From the NCBI GenBank assembly GCA_002690865.1, contig NZGG01000001.1, positions 36,686 through 100,685 on the forward strand: a stretch of 64,000 nt of DNA. The letters run 5' to 3'. Under the pieces are notes generated by a model. The model did not search any database and was not told where the DNA came from. It saw only the letters and a program-made list of their open reading frames with translations. Source of the DNA: Gammaproteobacteria bacterium (lineage in GTDB: Bacteria > Pseudomonadota > Gammaproteobacteria > Pseudomonadales > Azotimanducaceae). Positions 27,494 through 37,759 of the stretch are shown here, piece after piece. Within the stretch, counting starts at the first letter, position 1. Every line of letters begins with the position of its first letter. The translations under genes and the position numbers were made by a program.

Positions 27494-28119
27494 ACAGATT
27501 TTCACAGATAGCTTGCGATGGAATTTGGCGCCAGAATCCAGTACTCGTCCAATTACTTGGCTTATGTCCACTACTTGCAGTTTCAACGTCCTTCGTGACC
27601 GCATTCAGTCTCGGGGTAATTACGCTATTTGTATTAACAGCTTCTAATATTGTTATCAGTATAATTCGTTTACTGCTGCATGATGCAATGAGAATGCCCA
27701 CGCAAATTATCGTCATAGCCACTTTCGTTACCCTCTCAGATATTGTTTTGCAAGCCTGGTACTTCGAGTTACATCACCGAATCGGGCTCTTTCTTGCTTT
27801 GATATTTACGAACTGCACTTTACTTGGTAGAGCTGAAATTTTTACTACCCGCAACCCTATTGCTAATTCTGCATTAGATGGTTTTATGATGGGCTTAGGA
27901 TTTCTCTGGGTACTAGTTTTAATGGGATCAATTCGCGAAACTCTTGGTTCTGGAACTTTATTTAGTAATATGCACCTGCTTCTTGGACCAATTGGTGAAA
28001 ACCTCGAGATCACTTTTAGTACTAAGGGTTTTTTACTTCTTGTGTTACCACCAGGAGCCTTCATCACGCTCGGTTTACTCATCGCCTCGAAAAATTATTT
28101 ATTTAACAATCAGGAATAA
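27490..28119 (+). CDS. rsxE: Electron transport complex subunit RsxE/RnfE
   Basis: 209-residue, six-helix membrane subunit paralogous to RsxA. Signatures: NPVLVQLLGLCPLLAVSTS, IFTNCTLLGRAEIFTTRNPIANSALDGFMMGLGF, GSIRETLGSGTLF and LVLPPGAFITLGLLIA. The TNCTLLGRAE cysteine is conserved. Followed directly by nth, as in the E. coli rsx-nth operon. Confidence 0.93.
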   Translation: MNRFSQIACDGIWRQNPVLVQLLGLCPLLAVSTSFVTAFSLGVITLFVLTASNIVISIIRLLLHDAMRMPTQIIVIATFVTLSDIVLQAWYFELHHRIGLFLALIFTNCTLLGRAEIFTTRNPIANSALDGFMMGLGFLWVLVLMGSIRETLGSGTLFSNMHLLLGPIGENLEITFSTKGFLLLVLPPGAFITLGLLIASKNYLFNNQE

Positions 28120-28120
28120 T

Positions 28121-28762
28121 ATGAATGCGGAAAAACGGCATAAATTTCTAGCGCGACTTAAGCTGGACAATCCTTCTCCTCGTACAGAACTCGAATATAC
28201 CTCTACATTTGAATTACTAATTTCGGTCATACTTTCAGCACAAGCAACCGATGTTTCAGTAAATAAAGCAACCAAGACACTTTATGGGATCGCAAACTCG
28301 CCGGAAAAAATCTATGCTTTAGGTGAGAACAAGCTCAGAAGCTATATTAAGACTATCGGTTTATATAATAGCAAGGCAAAAAATATTATTAAGACCTGCA
28401 AAATTCTGGTTGAACAACACGACTCTGTAGTACCACAAACTCGTGCAGAATTAGAGGAACTGCCTGGGGTAGGTAGGAAAACCGCGAATGTCATACTGAA
28501 TACAGCTTTTGGGGCACCTACTATGGCTGTAGATACTCACATCTTTCGCATTGCTAATCGAACAAACTTTGCTCCCGGAAAAACCGTTCTCCAGGTAGAA
28601 AAAAAATTACTCAAAGTAATCTCAGATGAGTTCATTATAGATGCTCACCACTGGTTAATACTTCATGGCCGTTATGTCTGCACCGCTCGCAAACCGCGAT
28701 GCAGTGACTGCTCAGTTCGCGAACTCTGCGAATTTAAGGGAAAACCGTCCGTAGCAAATTAG
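28121..28762 (+). CDS. nth: Endonuclease III
   Basis: 213-residue DNA glycosylase/AP lyase for oxidised pyrimidines. Helix-hairpin-helix LPGVGRKTANVILN with the catalytic Lys, then the catalytic Asp in MAVDTHIFRIANR, and a C-terminal [4Fe-4S] loop C-x6-C-x2-C-x5-C (CTARKPRCSDCSVRELC). The track ORF begins upstream at 27944 inside rsxE; ATG 28121 after CAGGAAT is the true start. Confidence 0.95.
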   Translation: MNAEKRHKFLARLKLDNPSPRTELEYTSTFELLISVILSAQATDVSVNKATKTLYGIANSPEKIYALGENKLRSYIKTIGLYNSKAKNIIKTCKILVEQHDSVVPQTRAELEELPGVGRKTANVILNTAFGAPTMAVDTHIFRIANRTNFAPGKTVLQVEKKLLKVISDEFIIDAHHWLILHGRYVCTARKPRCSDCSVRELCEFKGKPSVAN

Positions 28763-28771
28763 CTAAAATAA

Positions 28772-29995
28772 TTAGGTAATATCTCGGCCCTTTTTAGCAG
28801 CAATCTTCATTCGAAGAGCATTTAATGTAATGAACCCTGAAGCATCTGATTGATCATAGGCACCTGCATCGTCTTCGAAAGTCACAATATCATCATCGTA
28901 AAGACTATCACTGTCAGAATTCCTACCAACGATAATCACATTCCCTTTAAATAGCTTGAGAACAACTTTACCGTTAACGTGTTGTTGCGAATAATCGATC
29001 AATCGCTGTAATGCCTGACGTTCCGGAGACCACCAATATCCATTATATATAAGCTTCGCATAACGAGGCATAAGCTCATCTTTCAGATGAGAGAGTTCTC
29101 TGTCCAAAGTAACAGACTCTATCGCCCGATGTGCCTTTAGCAAAATGGTACCACCTGGGGTCTCATAACAACCCCTTGCCTTCATTCCTACATAACGATT
29201 CTCTACAATATCAATGCGACCGATGCCGTTCTCACCACCCAGGCTATTAAGGCGCGCCAATACCGCCCCGGGAGACATTATTTCTCCGTCAACAGCAACT
29301 ACGTCCCCTTGGCGAAAAGTCAACTCAACATAAGTTGGAGTATCGGGAGCCACCTCTGGAGCTACCGACCATAGCCACATCGACTCCTCTGGCTCTGTAG
29401 CAGGATCCTCTAAAACCCCCCCCTCGTAAGATATATGAAGCAAATTTGCGTCCATCGAATAAGGAGATTTCTCACCTTCATGTCTATTATCTACCTGAAT
29501 TTGATGTTTCTCACAAAAAGAAATCAACGATTCTCTCGATGAGAGATTCCACTCTCGCCAAGGAGCAATGATCTGAACATCTGGTTGAAGCGCAGAGATA
29601 CCAAGCTCAAACCTTACCTGATCATTTCCTTTGCCAGTCGCACCATGTGCAATAGCATCAGAATTCGTTTCATTTGCAATCTCCACTAGTCTCTTCGCTA
29701 TTAATGGTCTAGCAATCGATGTTCCAAGCAGATACTCCCCTTCATATAGGGCATTGCATCGAAACATAGGGAATACAAAATCGCGTGCGAATTCTTCTCG
29801 GACGTCGTCTACAAAAATCTCTTTTACCCCCATACTCGCTGCTTTAATACGAGCTGGCTCGACCTCGCCTCCTTGACCAAGATCAGCAGTATAGGTAACA
29901 ACGTCGCAAGCATAAGTTTCTTGCAGCCACTTCAGAATTACCGAGGTATCAAGACCACCGGAGTATGCAAGTACTACTTTATTTATATTGACCAT
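28772..29995 (-). CDS. argG: Argininosuccinate synthase
   Basis: 407-residue ATP-pyrophosphatase family enzyme joining citrulline and aspartate in arginine synthesis. ATP-binding SGGLDTS is in [19 protein letters not shown]; substrate loops are [32 protein letters not shown] and [17 protein letters not shown]. It is convergent with nth (9 nt apart) and divergent from pyrC. Confidence 0.97.
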   Translation of the reverse strand: MVNINKVVLAYSGGLDTSVILKWLQETYACDVVTYTADLGQGGEVEPARIKAASMGVKEIFVDDVREEFARDFVFPMFRCNALYEGEYLLGTSIARPLIAKRLVEIANETNSDAIAHGATGKGNDQVRFELGISALQPDVQIIAPWREWNLSSRESLISFCEKHQIQVDNRHEGEKSPYSMDANLLHISYEGGVLEDPATEPEESMWLWSVAPEVAPDTPTYVELTFRQGDVVAVDGEIMSPGAVLARLNSLGGENGIGRIDIVENRYVGMKARGCYETPGGTILLKAHRAIESVTLDRELSHLKDELMPRYAKLIYNGYWWSPERQALQRLIDYSQQHVNGKVVLKLFKGNVIIVGRNSDSDSLYDDDIVTFEDDAGAYDQSDASGFITLNALRMKIAAKKGRDIT

Positions 29996-30141
29996 AAATT
30001 TAGATAGCGAAAATAAGGCGAAACACTATGGTACTCCGTTCTATAGAAGTTTCGTAGTGCACTGCTTGGATAAAGGAAGATTAAAGGAAGCCACTGCAGA
30101 TCATGTTATGATAAAGTTTTTGTGGAGTTAGATTTTTTTAA

Positions 30142-31179
30142 ATGCGTAGTATATCAATAACACGTCCGGATGACTGGCATATACACTTACGCGATGGCGA
30201 GTATCTCGCTGCTACCGTTAAAGATGTTAGTAGATATTTTGGTAGAGCAATCGTGATGCCAAACCTGACCCCACCGATCACCTCAGTGCAAGACGCAAAA
30301 AACTATATGGTTAGAATTAACGCTTTGATTGAAGGGGTTTCTGACTTTAAACCCTTGATGACCCTATATCTTACTGACCAAACCAGACCACAAGTGATAC
30401 GTGACGCGAAAAGATCTGGTTTCATTCAGGCGATGAAGTTTTACCCGGCAGGTGCCACAACTAACTCAGATGCTGGAGTGAAATCTATAGAAAATATCTT
30501 TCATCTTCTAGAGATAATGGAAAAAGAAAATTTGGTGCTGGCGATTCATGGTGAGGTCACTGACCACAGTATAGATATATTCGATCGTGAGAAAGCTTTT
30601 ATCGACAGACATCTAGTACGTATCTGCAAAACATTCCCAAACCTACGAGTAGTTTTCGAACATATAAGTACCAATGATGCAGCCACTTTTGTAGCCGAAT
30701 CAACTAGTAATATAGGTGCAACTATTACAGCACACCACCTATTATTCAATCGGAATCATCTACTCTCGGAGAACCTAAAGCCTGCCTATTATTGCTTGCC
30801 GGTTTTGAAAAGAGATACCCATCAACAAGGCCTCATTAAAGCTGCTACTTCAGGAGATGCTCATTTCTTTCTTGGTACCGACTCTGCCCCCCACCCGAGG
30901 TTCGCCAAAGAATCCGCATGCGGATGTGCTGCGGGCGCTTACACATCGCATGCAGCTATTGAGCTATACACTGAAATATTTGATAGAGCAGATCGTCTAG
31001 ATCACCTAGAGGCTTTCGCGAGTCATAATGGTCCAGATTTTTATGGCCTACCACGCAACACCGATCGAATAACATTAGTGGACAAATCATGGGAAGTACC
31101 CCCTTATTACACTTTCGGTAAGGATAGCCTAGTTCCAATTAGAGCTGGAGAATCAGTTTTCTGGACAGTAGTAGGATAA
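30142..31179 (+). CDS. pyrC: Dihydroorotase, class II
   Basis: 345-residue zinc amidohydrolase of pyrimidine synthesis. Metal ligands: HxH in [10 protein letters not shown] near residue 14, the carboxylated Lys in [17 protein letters not shown], His in LAIHGEV and FEHIST, and the Asp in [13 protein letters not shown] precedes the ATG by about 12 nt. argG is divergent and rnt follows. Confidence 0.95.
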   Translation: MRSISITRPDDWHIHLRDGEYLAATVKDVSRYFGRAIVMPNLTPPITSVQDAKNYMVRINALIEGVSDFKPLMTLYLTDQTRPQVIRDAKRSGFIQAMKFYPAGATTNSDAGVKSIENIFHLLEIMEKENLVLAIHGEVTDHSIDIFDREKAFIDRHLVRICKTFPNLRVVFEHISTNDAATFVAESTSNIGATITAHHLLFNRNHLLSENLKPAYYCLPVLKRDTHQQGLIKAATSGDAHFFLGTDSAPHPRFAKESACGCAAGAYTSHAAIELYTEIFDRADRLDHLEAFASHNGPDFYGLPRNTDRITLVDKSWEVPPYYTFGKDSLVPIRAGESVFWTVVG

Positions 31180-31185
31180 TAAAAA

Positions 31186-31809
31186 TTGCGAGTGCAAAAG
31201 TCATCTATAGCAAATCGATTCCGCGGGTTTCTACCAGTGGTTATTGATCTGGAGACTGGTGGATTTAACCCAGAAACTGACGCATTGCTTGAAGTTGCAA
31301 CCATTATTATAAAAATGGACGATTCAGGCGAGATAGCGCCTGGGGAAAAATTATTTTTTAATGTACATCCGTTTGACGGAGCGAATATTGAACAATCTTC
31401 CTTAGACTTTACTGGAATTGATCCATATAACCCCTTACGCAGAGCAGTTTCTGAAAACGATGCATTGGCGGAAATATTTCGTGCCATCCGTACAGAAATT
31501 CGGCATACCGACTGCCAGAGAGCAATTATGGTAGCTCACAACGCTTCATTCGACTTGAGCTTTATTAATGCGGTTTCTGAAAGGTGTAGCCTGAAACGCA
31601 ATCCGTTTCACCCGTTTTCCACACTCGACACAGTCTCCTTAAGCGGGCTTGCTTTCGGACAGACTGTTCTGGCTAGAGCCTGCGAAACTGCTGGGATAGC
31701 CTTCAACAAAAAGGAAGCTCATAGCGCCATCTACGATTGTGAGAAAACAGCAGAGATTTTCTGTCATGTCGTGAACAAGTGGCGAGGCCTCACCAATTTC
31801 TGCTCTTAA
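31186..31809 (+). CDS. rnt: Ribonuclease T
   Basis: 207-residue DEDD exonuclease that trims tRNA and rRNA 3' ends. Exo I is VVIDLETGGFNP, Exo II region MVAHNASFDLSFINA, and Exo III EAHSAIYDCEKTAEIF; the RNase-T string RNPFHPFSTLDTVSLSGLAFGQTVL is diagnostic. The start is TTG 31186, nine bases after AGGA; GTG 31192 is the alternative. It lies 6 nt after the pyrC stop. Confidence 0.94.
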   Translation: MRVQKSSIANRFRGFLPVVIDLETGGFNPETDALLEVATIIIKMDDSGEIAPGEKLFFNVHPFDGANIEQSSLDFTGIDPYNPLRRAVSENDALAEIFRAIRTEIRHTDCQRAIMVAHNASFDLSFINAVSERCSLKRNPFHPFSTLDTVSLSGLAFGQTVLARACETAGIAFNKKEAHSAIYDCEKTAEIFCHVVNKWRGLTNFCS

Positions 31810-31850
31810 CCTGAGCAATAATAATCCAGCTTTCCCACAAAAGCCGTAAC

Positions 31851-32270
31851 CTAGATCTCTAGGTTATCGAGAGCTTTTTGGAACCTGTTAGCATGTGAAC
31901 GTTCTGCTTTAGCGAGCGTCTCCATCCAATCTGCTATCTCATCAAAGCCCTCGTCACGGGCCGTTTTCGCCATCCCAGGATACATATCAGTGTATTCGTG
32001 AGTCTCGCCTGCTATGGCCGCAGCAAGATTATTCGATGTCGATCCAATTGGCATACCTGTTGCCGGATCGCCAGTCAGTTCCAAATATTCCAGATGGCCA
32101 TGCGCATGGCCAGTTTCACCTTCTGCGGTCGATCTGAAGACTGCCGAAACGTCATTATAGCCCTCAACATCTGCCTTCGATGCGAAGTACAAATATCGTC
32201 GATTTGCTTGTGACTCGCCCGCAAATGCATCTTTCAAATTTTTCTCTGTGCTACTACCTTTCAAATCCAT
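31851..32270 (-). CDS. Rubrerythrin (diiron domain only)
   Basis: 139-residue four-helix ferritin-like protein. Diiron ligands are visible: Glu19 ([12 protein letters not shown]), Glu52 and His55 ([11 protein letters not shown]), Glu89 (AGETHEY), Glu123 and His126 (AKAERSH). The C-terminal rubredoxin domain of classical rubrerythrins is absent, so an external electron donor is needed. Rubrerythrins reduce hydrogen peroxide. It lies beside grxD, where pseudomonads carry peroxiredoxin/bacterioferritin genes, so this is an oxidative-stress/iron spot. Confidence 0.93.
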   Translation of the reverse strand: MDLKGSSTEKNLKDAFAGESQANRRYLYFASKADVEGYNDVSAVFRSTAEGETGHAHGHLEYLELTGDPATGMPIGSTSNNLAAAIAGETHEYTDMYPGMAKTARDEGFDEIADWMETLAKAERSHANRFQKALDNLEI

Positions 32271-32368
32271 CTTTATTCTCCTTAACTACTGAGTTAGATT
32301 CACCTTGACTAGTTATTCTACGCCTTCACTTATAATATGGATGCCATTTCAAATCTACAAGCACCGAA

Positions 32369-32689
32369 TTATACAGCTGCAGCAGCCGACTTTATCATGG
32401 GTTCCAATTCGCCACTGTTATGCAACTCGGTGATGATGTCACAACCACCAACCAGCTCTCCATCAATGAATAACTGCGGAAATGTCGGCCATTCTGAGAA
32501 ATTGGGAAGGTTAGCTCGGATCTCAGGATTTGCCAATATATCGATATACGCGAATTTTTCTCCGCAAGCCATAAGAACCTGCGATGCCTGCGCTGAAAAT
32601 CCACACTGAGGTGCCTCTGGCGATCCTTTCATATAAAGCAGTATAGGATTGTCCTTTACCTGCGTTTTAATTTCTTCGAGTGTCTCCAT
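32369..32689 (-). CDS. grxD: Monothiol glutaredoxin (Grx4 type)
   Basis: 106 residues. The CGFS active site begins at Cys29 (MKGSPEAPQCGFSAQA), with WPTFPQLFIDGELVGGCDII forming the TVP-like loop and glutathione site. Grx4 proteins bind a [2Fe-2S] cluster as dimers with glutathione and deliver it to targets. The C-terminal SAAAAV tail is short. Confidence 0.95.
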   Translation of the reverse strand: METLEEIKTQVKDNPILLYMKGSPEAPQCGFSAQASQVLMACGEKFAYIDILANPEIRANLPNFSEWPTFPQLFIDGELVGGCDIITELHNSGELEPMIKSAAAAV

Positions 32690-32767
32690 GTTTTAAATCT
32701 TCACAAACAAATTTAGACGTAGTTTAGCAGACTTAAGAATCCAAAGGAGAGTGGAAAACGCAATATA

Positions 32768-34303
32768 TTATTCATTACTAAGGCCAAAACCACCTCCTCC
32801 AGGAGTTTCAATTCTCAAAACCTGACCAGGTTTCACAGAAATTTGGCATTTGGCTGGAAGGATTCTACCATCCAGAGAATTAATCCCTGGTAGACCGGAA
32901 AGACCACCTTCCAATCCCCACGGCCGATGATTTCGACGATCAGTTAGTAATGTTACTTCCGTTTCTTCAAGAAAAACCAATTCGCGTACAAGACCATCAC
33001 CGCCATCATATTTACCTGATCCTCCTGAACCATGCCTAATCGCGTAGCTCTTAACACGGACTGGATAATGTGATTCAAAGCTTTCAATTGGAGTATTGAG
33101 TGTATTTGTCATATGCGATTGCACAGCACTGACTCCCTCACCTAATGGGTGGGCACCACATCCACCGCCTATAGTTTCATAATAATCCCATGGTTGCTTC
33201 GAGCGATGATTTCCCATAGCTATATTATTCATTGTTCCTTGGCTAGCTGCCGGTATTTCTTCTGGAAGTGCCTGATGAAGCGCTCCCAGAATTGCATCCA
33301 CGATTCGCATAGAAGTTTCAACGTTGCCTGCAGCTACTGCAGCTGGTCTTGTCGCATTTACTAAAGATCCTTCGGGTGCAGAGATTCTTAAATGCTGGAA
33401 AACCCCTGCACAAGAGGGTGTGTATTCCGGCAATAGACAACGGAAAACATAAAATGCAGCTGCAGCCGTAACCGGAAGCGGACAATTAACATTTCCTGCA
33501 ACCTGCGCGGTAGTACCTTCGAAATTAATAGCCAGACACTTTGAACTAATATCGACATAGCATCTAATCGCTAGATCAAGTGTTCCTTGTCCATCATCAT
33601 CAATGACGTCCCCGAAACTAAAACGTCCCTTGGGTATAGTCGAGAGCGCCGCTAAAGCTAATCGGGATCCATATGCATTAACCTGTTCTATACCAATTTG
33701 GAATCTTTCAAGACCAATGGTTTTCACAAGATCCGAGAGCCGATTTAATCCAATATCATTAGCACTTCGCTGCGCTGCAAAATCCCCCTTGGCCGCGCTA
33801 CCGCCAATTTTGGTTAGCCTCTCCAACAAAACTTCATTTATTTTGCCCTCGCGAACGAGGAAGGTTGGCGGAATAATTTCGCCCTCTTCTTCTAGTGCTC
33901 GTGAAATAGGCATAGAACCTGGGGATATGGAACCAATATTTGCATGATGAGCTCTATTCACAACAAATCCTAATATTCCATGATCGGAAAAAAATGGCGA
34001 TATAAATGTCACATCAGGTAAATGAGTTCCCCCCAGAAAGGGATCGTTAAAAATCAAGAGATCACCTTCACACCACGAAACACTACCAACAACATCCCGC
34101 AATGCAAAAGCCATACTACCAAGATGCACAGGAATATGTGCCGCTTGAGCGAATAATGCCCCTTGACTATCAAATAACGCGCAAGAAAAGTCCAAACGAT
34201 CCTTAATATTGGTAGAAAAAGCTGCTTGGCGAAGCACAAGACCCATTTCGTGACATATGGCCTCAACACGTTTGATAAAAATTGCAAGTTCAATATTCGT
34301 CAT
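32768..34303 (-). CDS. Hydantoinase B / 5-oxoprolinase B-like protein
   Basis: About 511 residues from ATG 34303 (MTNIELAIFIKRVEAI). Family strings: HEMGLVLRQAAFSTNIKDRLDFSCALFD, HIPVHLGSMAFAL, FNDPFLGGTHLPDVTF, GFVVNRAHHANIGSISPGSM and the terminal IETPGGGGFG. HyuB normally pairs with the ATPase subunit HyuA to hydrolyse hydantoin or oxoproline-type rings with ATP; no hyuA is in the window. The track start (34366) overlaps glpK and adds 21 unlikely residues; 34303 leaves a 26-nt gap after glpK, which suggests co-transcription. Confidence 0.88.
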   Translation of the reverse strand: MTNIELAIFIKRVEAICHEMGLVLRQAAFSTNIKDRLDFSCALFDSQGALFAQAAHIPVHLGSMAFALRDVVGSVSWCEGDLLIFNDPFLGGTHLPDVTFISPFFSDHGILGFVVNRAHHANIGSISPGSMPISRALEEEGEIIPPTFLVREGKINEVLLERLTKIGGSAAKGDFAAQRSANDIGLNRLSDLVKTIGLERFQIGIEQVNAYGSRLALAALSTIPKGRFSFGDVIDDDGQGTLDLAIRCYVDISSKCLAINFEGTTAQVAGNVNCPLPVTAAAAFYVFRCLLPEYTPSCAGVFQHLRISAPEGSLVNATRPAAVAAGNVETSMRIVDAILGALHQALPEEIPAASQGTMNNIAMGNHRSKQPWDYYETIGGGCGAHPLGEGVSAVQSHMTNTLNTPIESFESHYPVRVKSYAIRHGSGGSGKYDGGDGLVRELVFLEETEVTLLTDRRNHRPWGLEGGLSGLPGINSLDGRILPAKCQISVKPGQVLRIETPGGGGFGLSNE

Positions 34304-34329
34304 TGTTAGAGGCCCCACGTAGTCAAAAA

Positions 34330-35793
34330 CTATGTTGTACGAACACGGGATACAGCTTCTTGCCATCCTGCATACAATTTATCACTACGAGATCTATCAA
34401 GTTCCACGAAAAACCTTCGATCTTTACGCCAACATGACTCAAGATCTCGCAACGACTTAAATATCCCCACTTGGAGACCAGCCAAGAAGGCTGCTCCTAA
34501 TGAGGTTGTTTCCACAACCACTGGACGATCTACTGGCATCTGTGTGATATCCGCAAGTTGTTGGACAACCCAATTATTAGTGGCCATTCCTCCATCCACC
34601 CGAATCACACTTAGTTCAGCTCTATCATGATGCATCGCACTCAATAAATCCCGGGTTTGAAAACATACTGATTGTAATGTTGCCGTCACTAGATCCTCGG
34701 ACTTGGTATCCCTAGTCAGTCCTAAAACAGCACCGCGTGCCCTAGCATCCCAGTAGGGCGCGCCAAGTCCTGTAAATGCGGGAACTAAATATACCCCCCC
34801 TGTATCAGGATTTGATTTTGCAATGCCCTCCGTCGAATCTGCATCCTTGATCAAACCCAAACCATCCCTTAACCACTGCACTGCAGCACCCGCTATAAAA
34901 ATGCTACCTTCTAAAGCATAAGTAACTTCTCCATTTAAGCGATAGCCGACTGTAGTCAGCAGTTTGTTGTTCGACCTTACAGGCTTTTTGCCCGTATTTA
35001 GAATAGCAAAGCAACCAGTTCCATATGTACTCTTCAACATCCCAGGATAGAAACAACATTGTCCAATCAGAGAAGACTGCTGATCACCTGCTATCCCCGT
35101 AATGGGTATTTCACCGCCAAAAAACGAGGTAGAACCGAAAAAACTACTGCAGTCACAAACTTCAGGCAACATCTGCAAGGGAATATCAAAAAGCTCAAGA
35201 AGTTCTTTATCCCAAACTTGCTGATGAATATTGAACAACATTGTTCGCGATGCATTAGTCGCGTCAGTCTTATGGGATCTACCCTTAGTCAATCTCCATA
35301 GTAAAAAACTATCAACCGTACCGAATAATAAACACCCTTTACGTGCTTTATCACGGGCCCCCTCAACGTGATCTAGAATCCATTTCAATTTTGTGGCAGA
35401 AAAATAAGGATCCAGTAACAGGCCTGTCTTACTCGTCACAGTTGATTCGAATCCCTGCCTCCTCAAAACATCGCAATAATCGGCTGTTCGTCTATCCTGC
35501 CACACAATGGCAGGATAGATCGGCTCACCTGTTTTAAGATCCCAGACAATAGTTGTCTCTCGCTGATTAGTAATACCTATCGCTAAAATAGACCCAGTAA
35601 AATCCACCACGGATTTAATGACTTCCAAGGAAGATGTCCAAATTTCTTCTGGATCATGCTCAACCCAGCCATCTTTTGGAAAAAATTGCGTTATTTCTTT
35701 TTGAGCCATATCCAGAATAGCGCATGTCTCATTAAATACTACTGCACGTGTACTGCTGGTCCCCTGATCCAAGGCAAGTATATTAGTAGCCAT
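34330..35793 (-). CDS. glpK: Glycerol kinase
   Basis: 487-residue FGGY-family kinase converting glycerol to glycerol 3-phosphate. Motifs: [101 protein letters not shown] and [18 protein letters not shown]. No glpF or glpD is adjacent. Upstream of hyuB-like gene on the same strand; divergent from the GH20 gene. Confidence 0.95.
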   Translation of the reverse strand: MATNILALDQGTSSTRAVVFNETCAILDMAQKEITQFFPKDGWVEHDPEEIWTSSLEVIKSVVDFTGSILAIGITNQRETTIVWDLKTGEPIYPAIVWQDRRTADYCDVLRRQGFESTVTSKTGLLLDPYFSATKLKWILDHVEGARDKARKGCLLFGTVDSFLLWRLTKGRSHKTDATNASRTMLFNIHQQVWDKELLELFDIPLQMLPEVCDCSSFFGSTSFFGGEIPITGIAGDQQSSLIGQCCFYPGMLKSTYGTGCFAILNTGKKPVRSNNKLLTTVGYRLNGEVTYALEGSIFIAGAAVQWLRDGLGLIKDADSTEGIAKSNPDTGGVYLVPAFTGLGAPYWDARARGAVLGLTRDTKSEDLVTATLQSVCFQTRDLLSAMHHDRAELSVIRVDGGMATNNWVVQQLADITQMPVDRPVVVETTSLGAAFLAGLQVGIFKSLRDLESCWRKDRRFFVELDRSRSDKLYAGWQEAVSRVRTT

Positions 35794-35816
35794 AGACGCT
35801 CTCGATTAATACCCGA

Positions 35817-35833
35817 TATGCATATTATGCATA
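35817..35833. repeat. Tandem 8-bp palindromes between glpK and GH20
   Basis: TATGCATA occurs twice (35817-35824 and 35826-35833) with one base between, in the 99-nt divergent spacer, about 25 nt upstream of glpK. The head-to-tail palindromes could be a regulator site for either gene; no family is assigned. Confidence 0.35.
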
Positions 35834-35892
35834 GATTTATCCTTAAACGGCTGAGACAATAAAAATTCGGAGAATCATCACGTGAGTAAAAG

Positions 35893-37668
35893 ATGAATAT
35901 CTACCCCCCGCCAAAAGCGTTTCGGCTTCATGACTGTTGGACAGCAACTGATTCACGACTCGTTCACGTCTCATATTCTATATCCCCCAGATTACGAAGA
36001 GCTATTAATTCTTTTTGTCAAAAACATCATCTGGAGTTAGCCGAAAAAATTCAAGGCAGGAATGTATTAGTCACTATTAATCGTGTAAATGCTTCTCCGC
36101 AATCTTATAGCCTAAAAAATACAAACAAAGGAATAACTCTAGAAGCAGCAAATGACGACGGTATTTTTTACGGTTTAGCTACGCTAGATCAGTTCATCAC
36201 TTACTCAGGCTCACGCCTCCAATGCTTCACTATTCAGGACCAACCCGATTTTGAGTGCCGAGCTGTCATGCTGGATATAAGCCGTTGCAAAGTACCCAAG
36301 ATGAATACTCTTTTCATGATCATCGACAACTTAGCAGCACTAAAAATTAACCAACTACAGCTTTATGTAGAACATACATTTGCTTTCAAACAACATCGGA
36401 CAGTATGGAAAAACTCATCCCCTTTGACAGCAGGTCAGCTAAGCGAAATTAGGGACTACTGCTACGATCGGTTTATCGAACTAGTCCCCAATCTTAATTC
36501 GTTTGGTCACTTCGAACGCTGGCTAAGGCATCCAGAATACCGAAAATATGCAGAATGTCCGGATGGATTTGTACACCCTTTAACCGATAAGCGCGTTCCT
36601 TTCGGAAGCACGCTCAAACCCAACCAAAAAAGTCTTAAACTCATCGCAGGTCTTTACGATGAATACCTGCCCATTTTCGATAGCCAATACTTTAACGTAG
36701 GTGGTGATGAACCTTGGGAGCTTGGACACGGCTGGAGCGCAAAACAGTGCGAACAAAAAGGGACCGCTCAAGTTTATGTCTCATTCATGCATAAAATAAA
36801 ACATATGGTAGAGAAATATGGAAAGCAGACTATGTTTTGGGCAGATATAGTTTTGAAATACCCTGAATCTATAAAAATTCTATCTGAAGATTTAACAGCT
36901 TTAGTTTGGGGATACGAGGCCGACCATCCTTTCGAGCAAGAATGCAAACAGATAGCTAGTAGAGATCTATCTTTTTATGTTTGCCCAGGAACATCTAGCT
37001 GGAATAGCATCACCGGACGTCAAACTAATGCTACAAAAAACCTGAATAGTGCAGCCGTCAACGGTTTTAAATATGGAGCGAAAGGCTATCTAATTACTGA
37101 TTGGGGTGATCATGGGCATCATCAATATCTACCCATTAGCTTTGGAGGTCTAACGAGTGGAGCCTGTCACGCGTGGAATCATAAAGCTGCAAGATGTATT
37201 ACATTGCCGGATGCCATTCATCGGATCTGGTTACCAGAGCAAGAGAAACTCTCAACGCTTCTTGTCCAATTGGGTGAAATACCAGACGGCATTGATGTTG
37301 GGTTAAGAAATGCTAGTATCTTTAACCACTTGCTGTTTTGGGATATGCGGAAAGAAACGATATTTTCCAAAAAACTTACTGAGGAGCAGCTTGGAGTCCT
37401 CCAACAACAACTATGGGAACTGTTCGAAGAAATAGATGTGATGCCAACAACTCTCGTTAGCAATGAATTAAGTAATGCCTTATGTATGGCTATACATAGT
37501 CTAGATAGGCTAGCATTATTTAGAGGTTATGGTAATCATGCTAGAGATCCAAAAAAGACCATGCGAGATATCATCGCTCGGCATCGTATATTGTGGAAAA
37601 TGAGAAATCGTCTAGGGGGGTTAGCTGAGAGCAATTCTTTCTTATATCAATCAGAAAAATGCTTGTGA
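35893..37668 (+). CDS. GH20 beta-N-acetylhexosaminidase, cytoplasmic
   Basis: 591 residues. Residues ~1-115 form the GH20b accessory domain (NKGITLEAANDDGIFYGLATLDQFI), followed by the GH20 barrel with FECRAVMLDISRCKVPKM and the catalytic Asp-Glu pair D272-E273 in YFNVGGDEPWELG. These enzymes remove terminal GlcNAc or GalNAc by substrate-assisted catalysis. There is no signal peptide, so it should act on imported oligosaccharides in the cytoplasm. It is divergent from glpK and followed by a thiolase; no sugar transporter is nearby. Confidence 0.9.
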   Translation: MNIYPPPKAFRLHDCWTATDSRLVHVSYSISPRLRRAINSFCQKHHLELAEKIQGRNVLVTINRVNASPQSYSLKNTNKGITLEAANDDGIFYGLATLDQFITYSGSRLQCFTIQDQPDFECRAVMLDISRCKVPKMNTLFMIIDNLAALKINQLQLYVEHTFAFKQHRTVWKNSSPLTAGQLSEIRDYCYDRFIELVPNLNSFGHFERWLRHPEYRKYAECPDGFVHPLTDKRVPFGSTLKPNQKSLKLIAGLYDEYLPIFDSQYFNVGGDEPWELGHGWSAKQCEQKGTAQVYVSFMHKIKHMVEKYGKQTMFWADIVLKYPESIKILSEDLTALVWGYEADHPFEQECKQIASRDLSFYVCPGTSSWNSITGRQTNATKNLNSAAVNGFKYGAKGYLITDWGDHGHHQYLPISFGGLTSGACHAWNHKAARCITLPDAIHRIWLPEQEKLSTLLVQLGEIPDGIDVGLRNASIFNHLLFWDMRKETIFSKKLTEEQLGVLQQQLWELFEEIDVMPTTLVSNELSNALCMAIHSLDRLALFRGYGNHARDPKKTMRDIIARHRILWKMRNRLGGLAESNSFLYQSEKCL

Positions 37669-37759
37669 GCAAAGTGTTTTCTACTTTATCTAGATTGACA
37701 AAAGGTGCACAATAAAGCGTTTCGAAAGCACCTAAGTATATTTTACGGAGAGAGAGATA

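Noticed and set aside
31848-31865. Palindrome AACCTAGATCTCTAGGTT between rnt and rubrerythrin
   Set aside because: It overlaps the last codons of rubrerythrin and has no T-tract, so it is not supported as a terminator.
37695-37700. Perfect TTGACA upstream of the thiolase
   Set aside because: No acceptable -10 at 16-18 bp; not called as a promoter.
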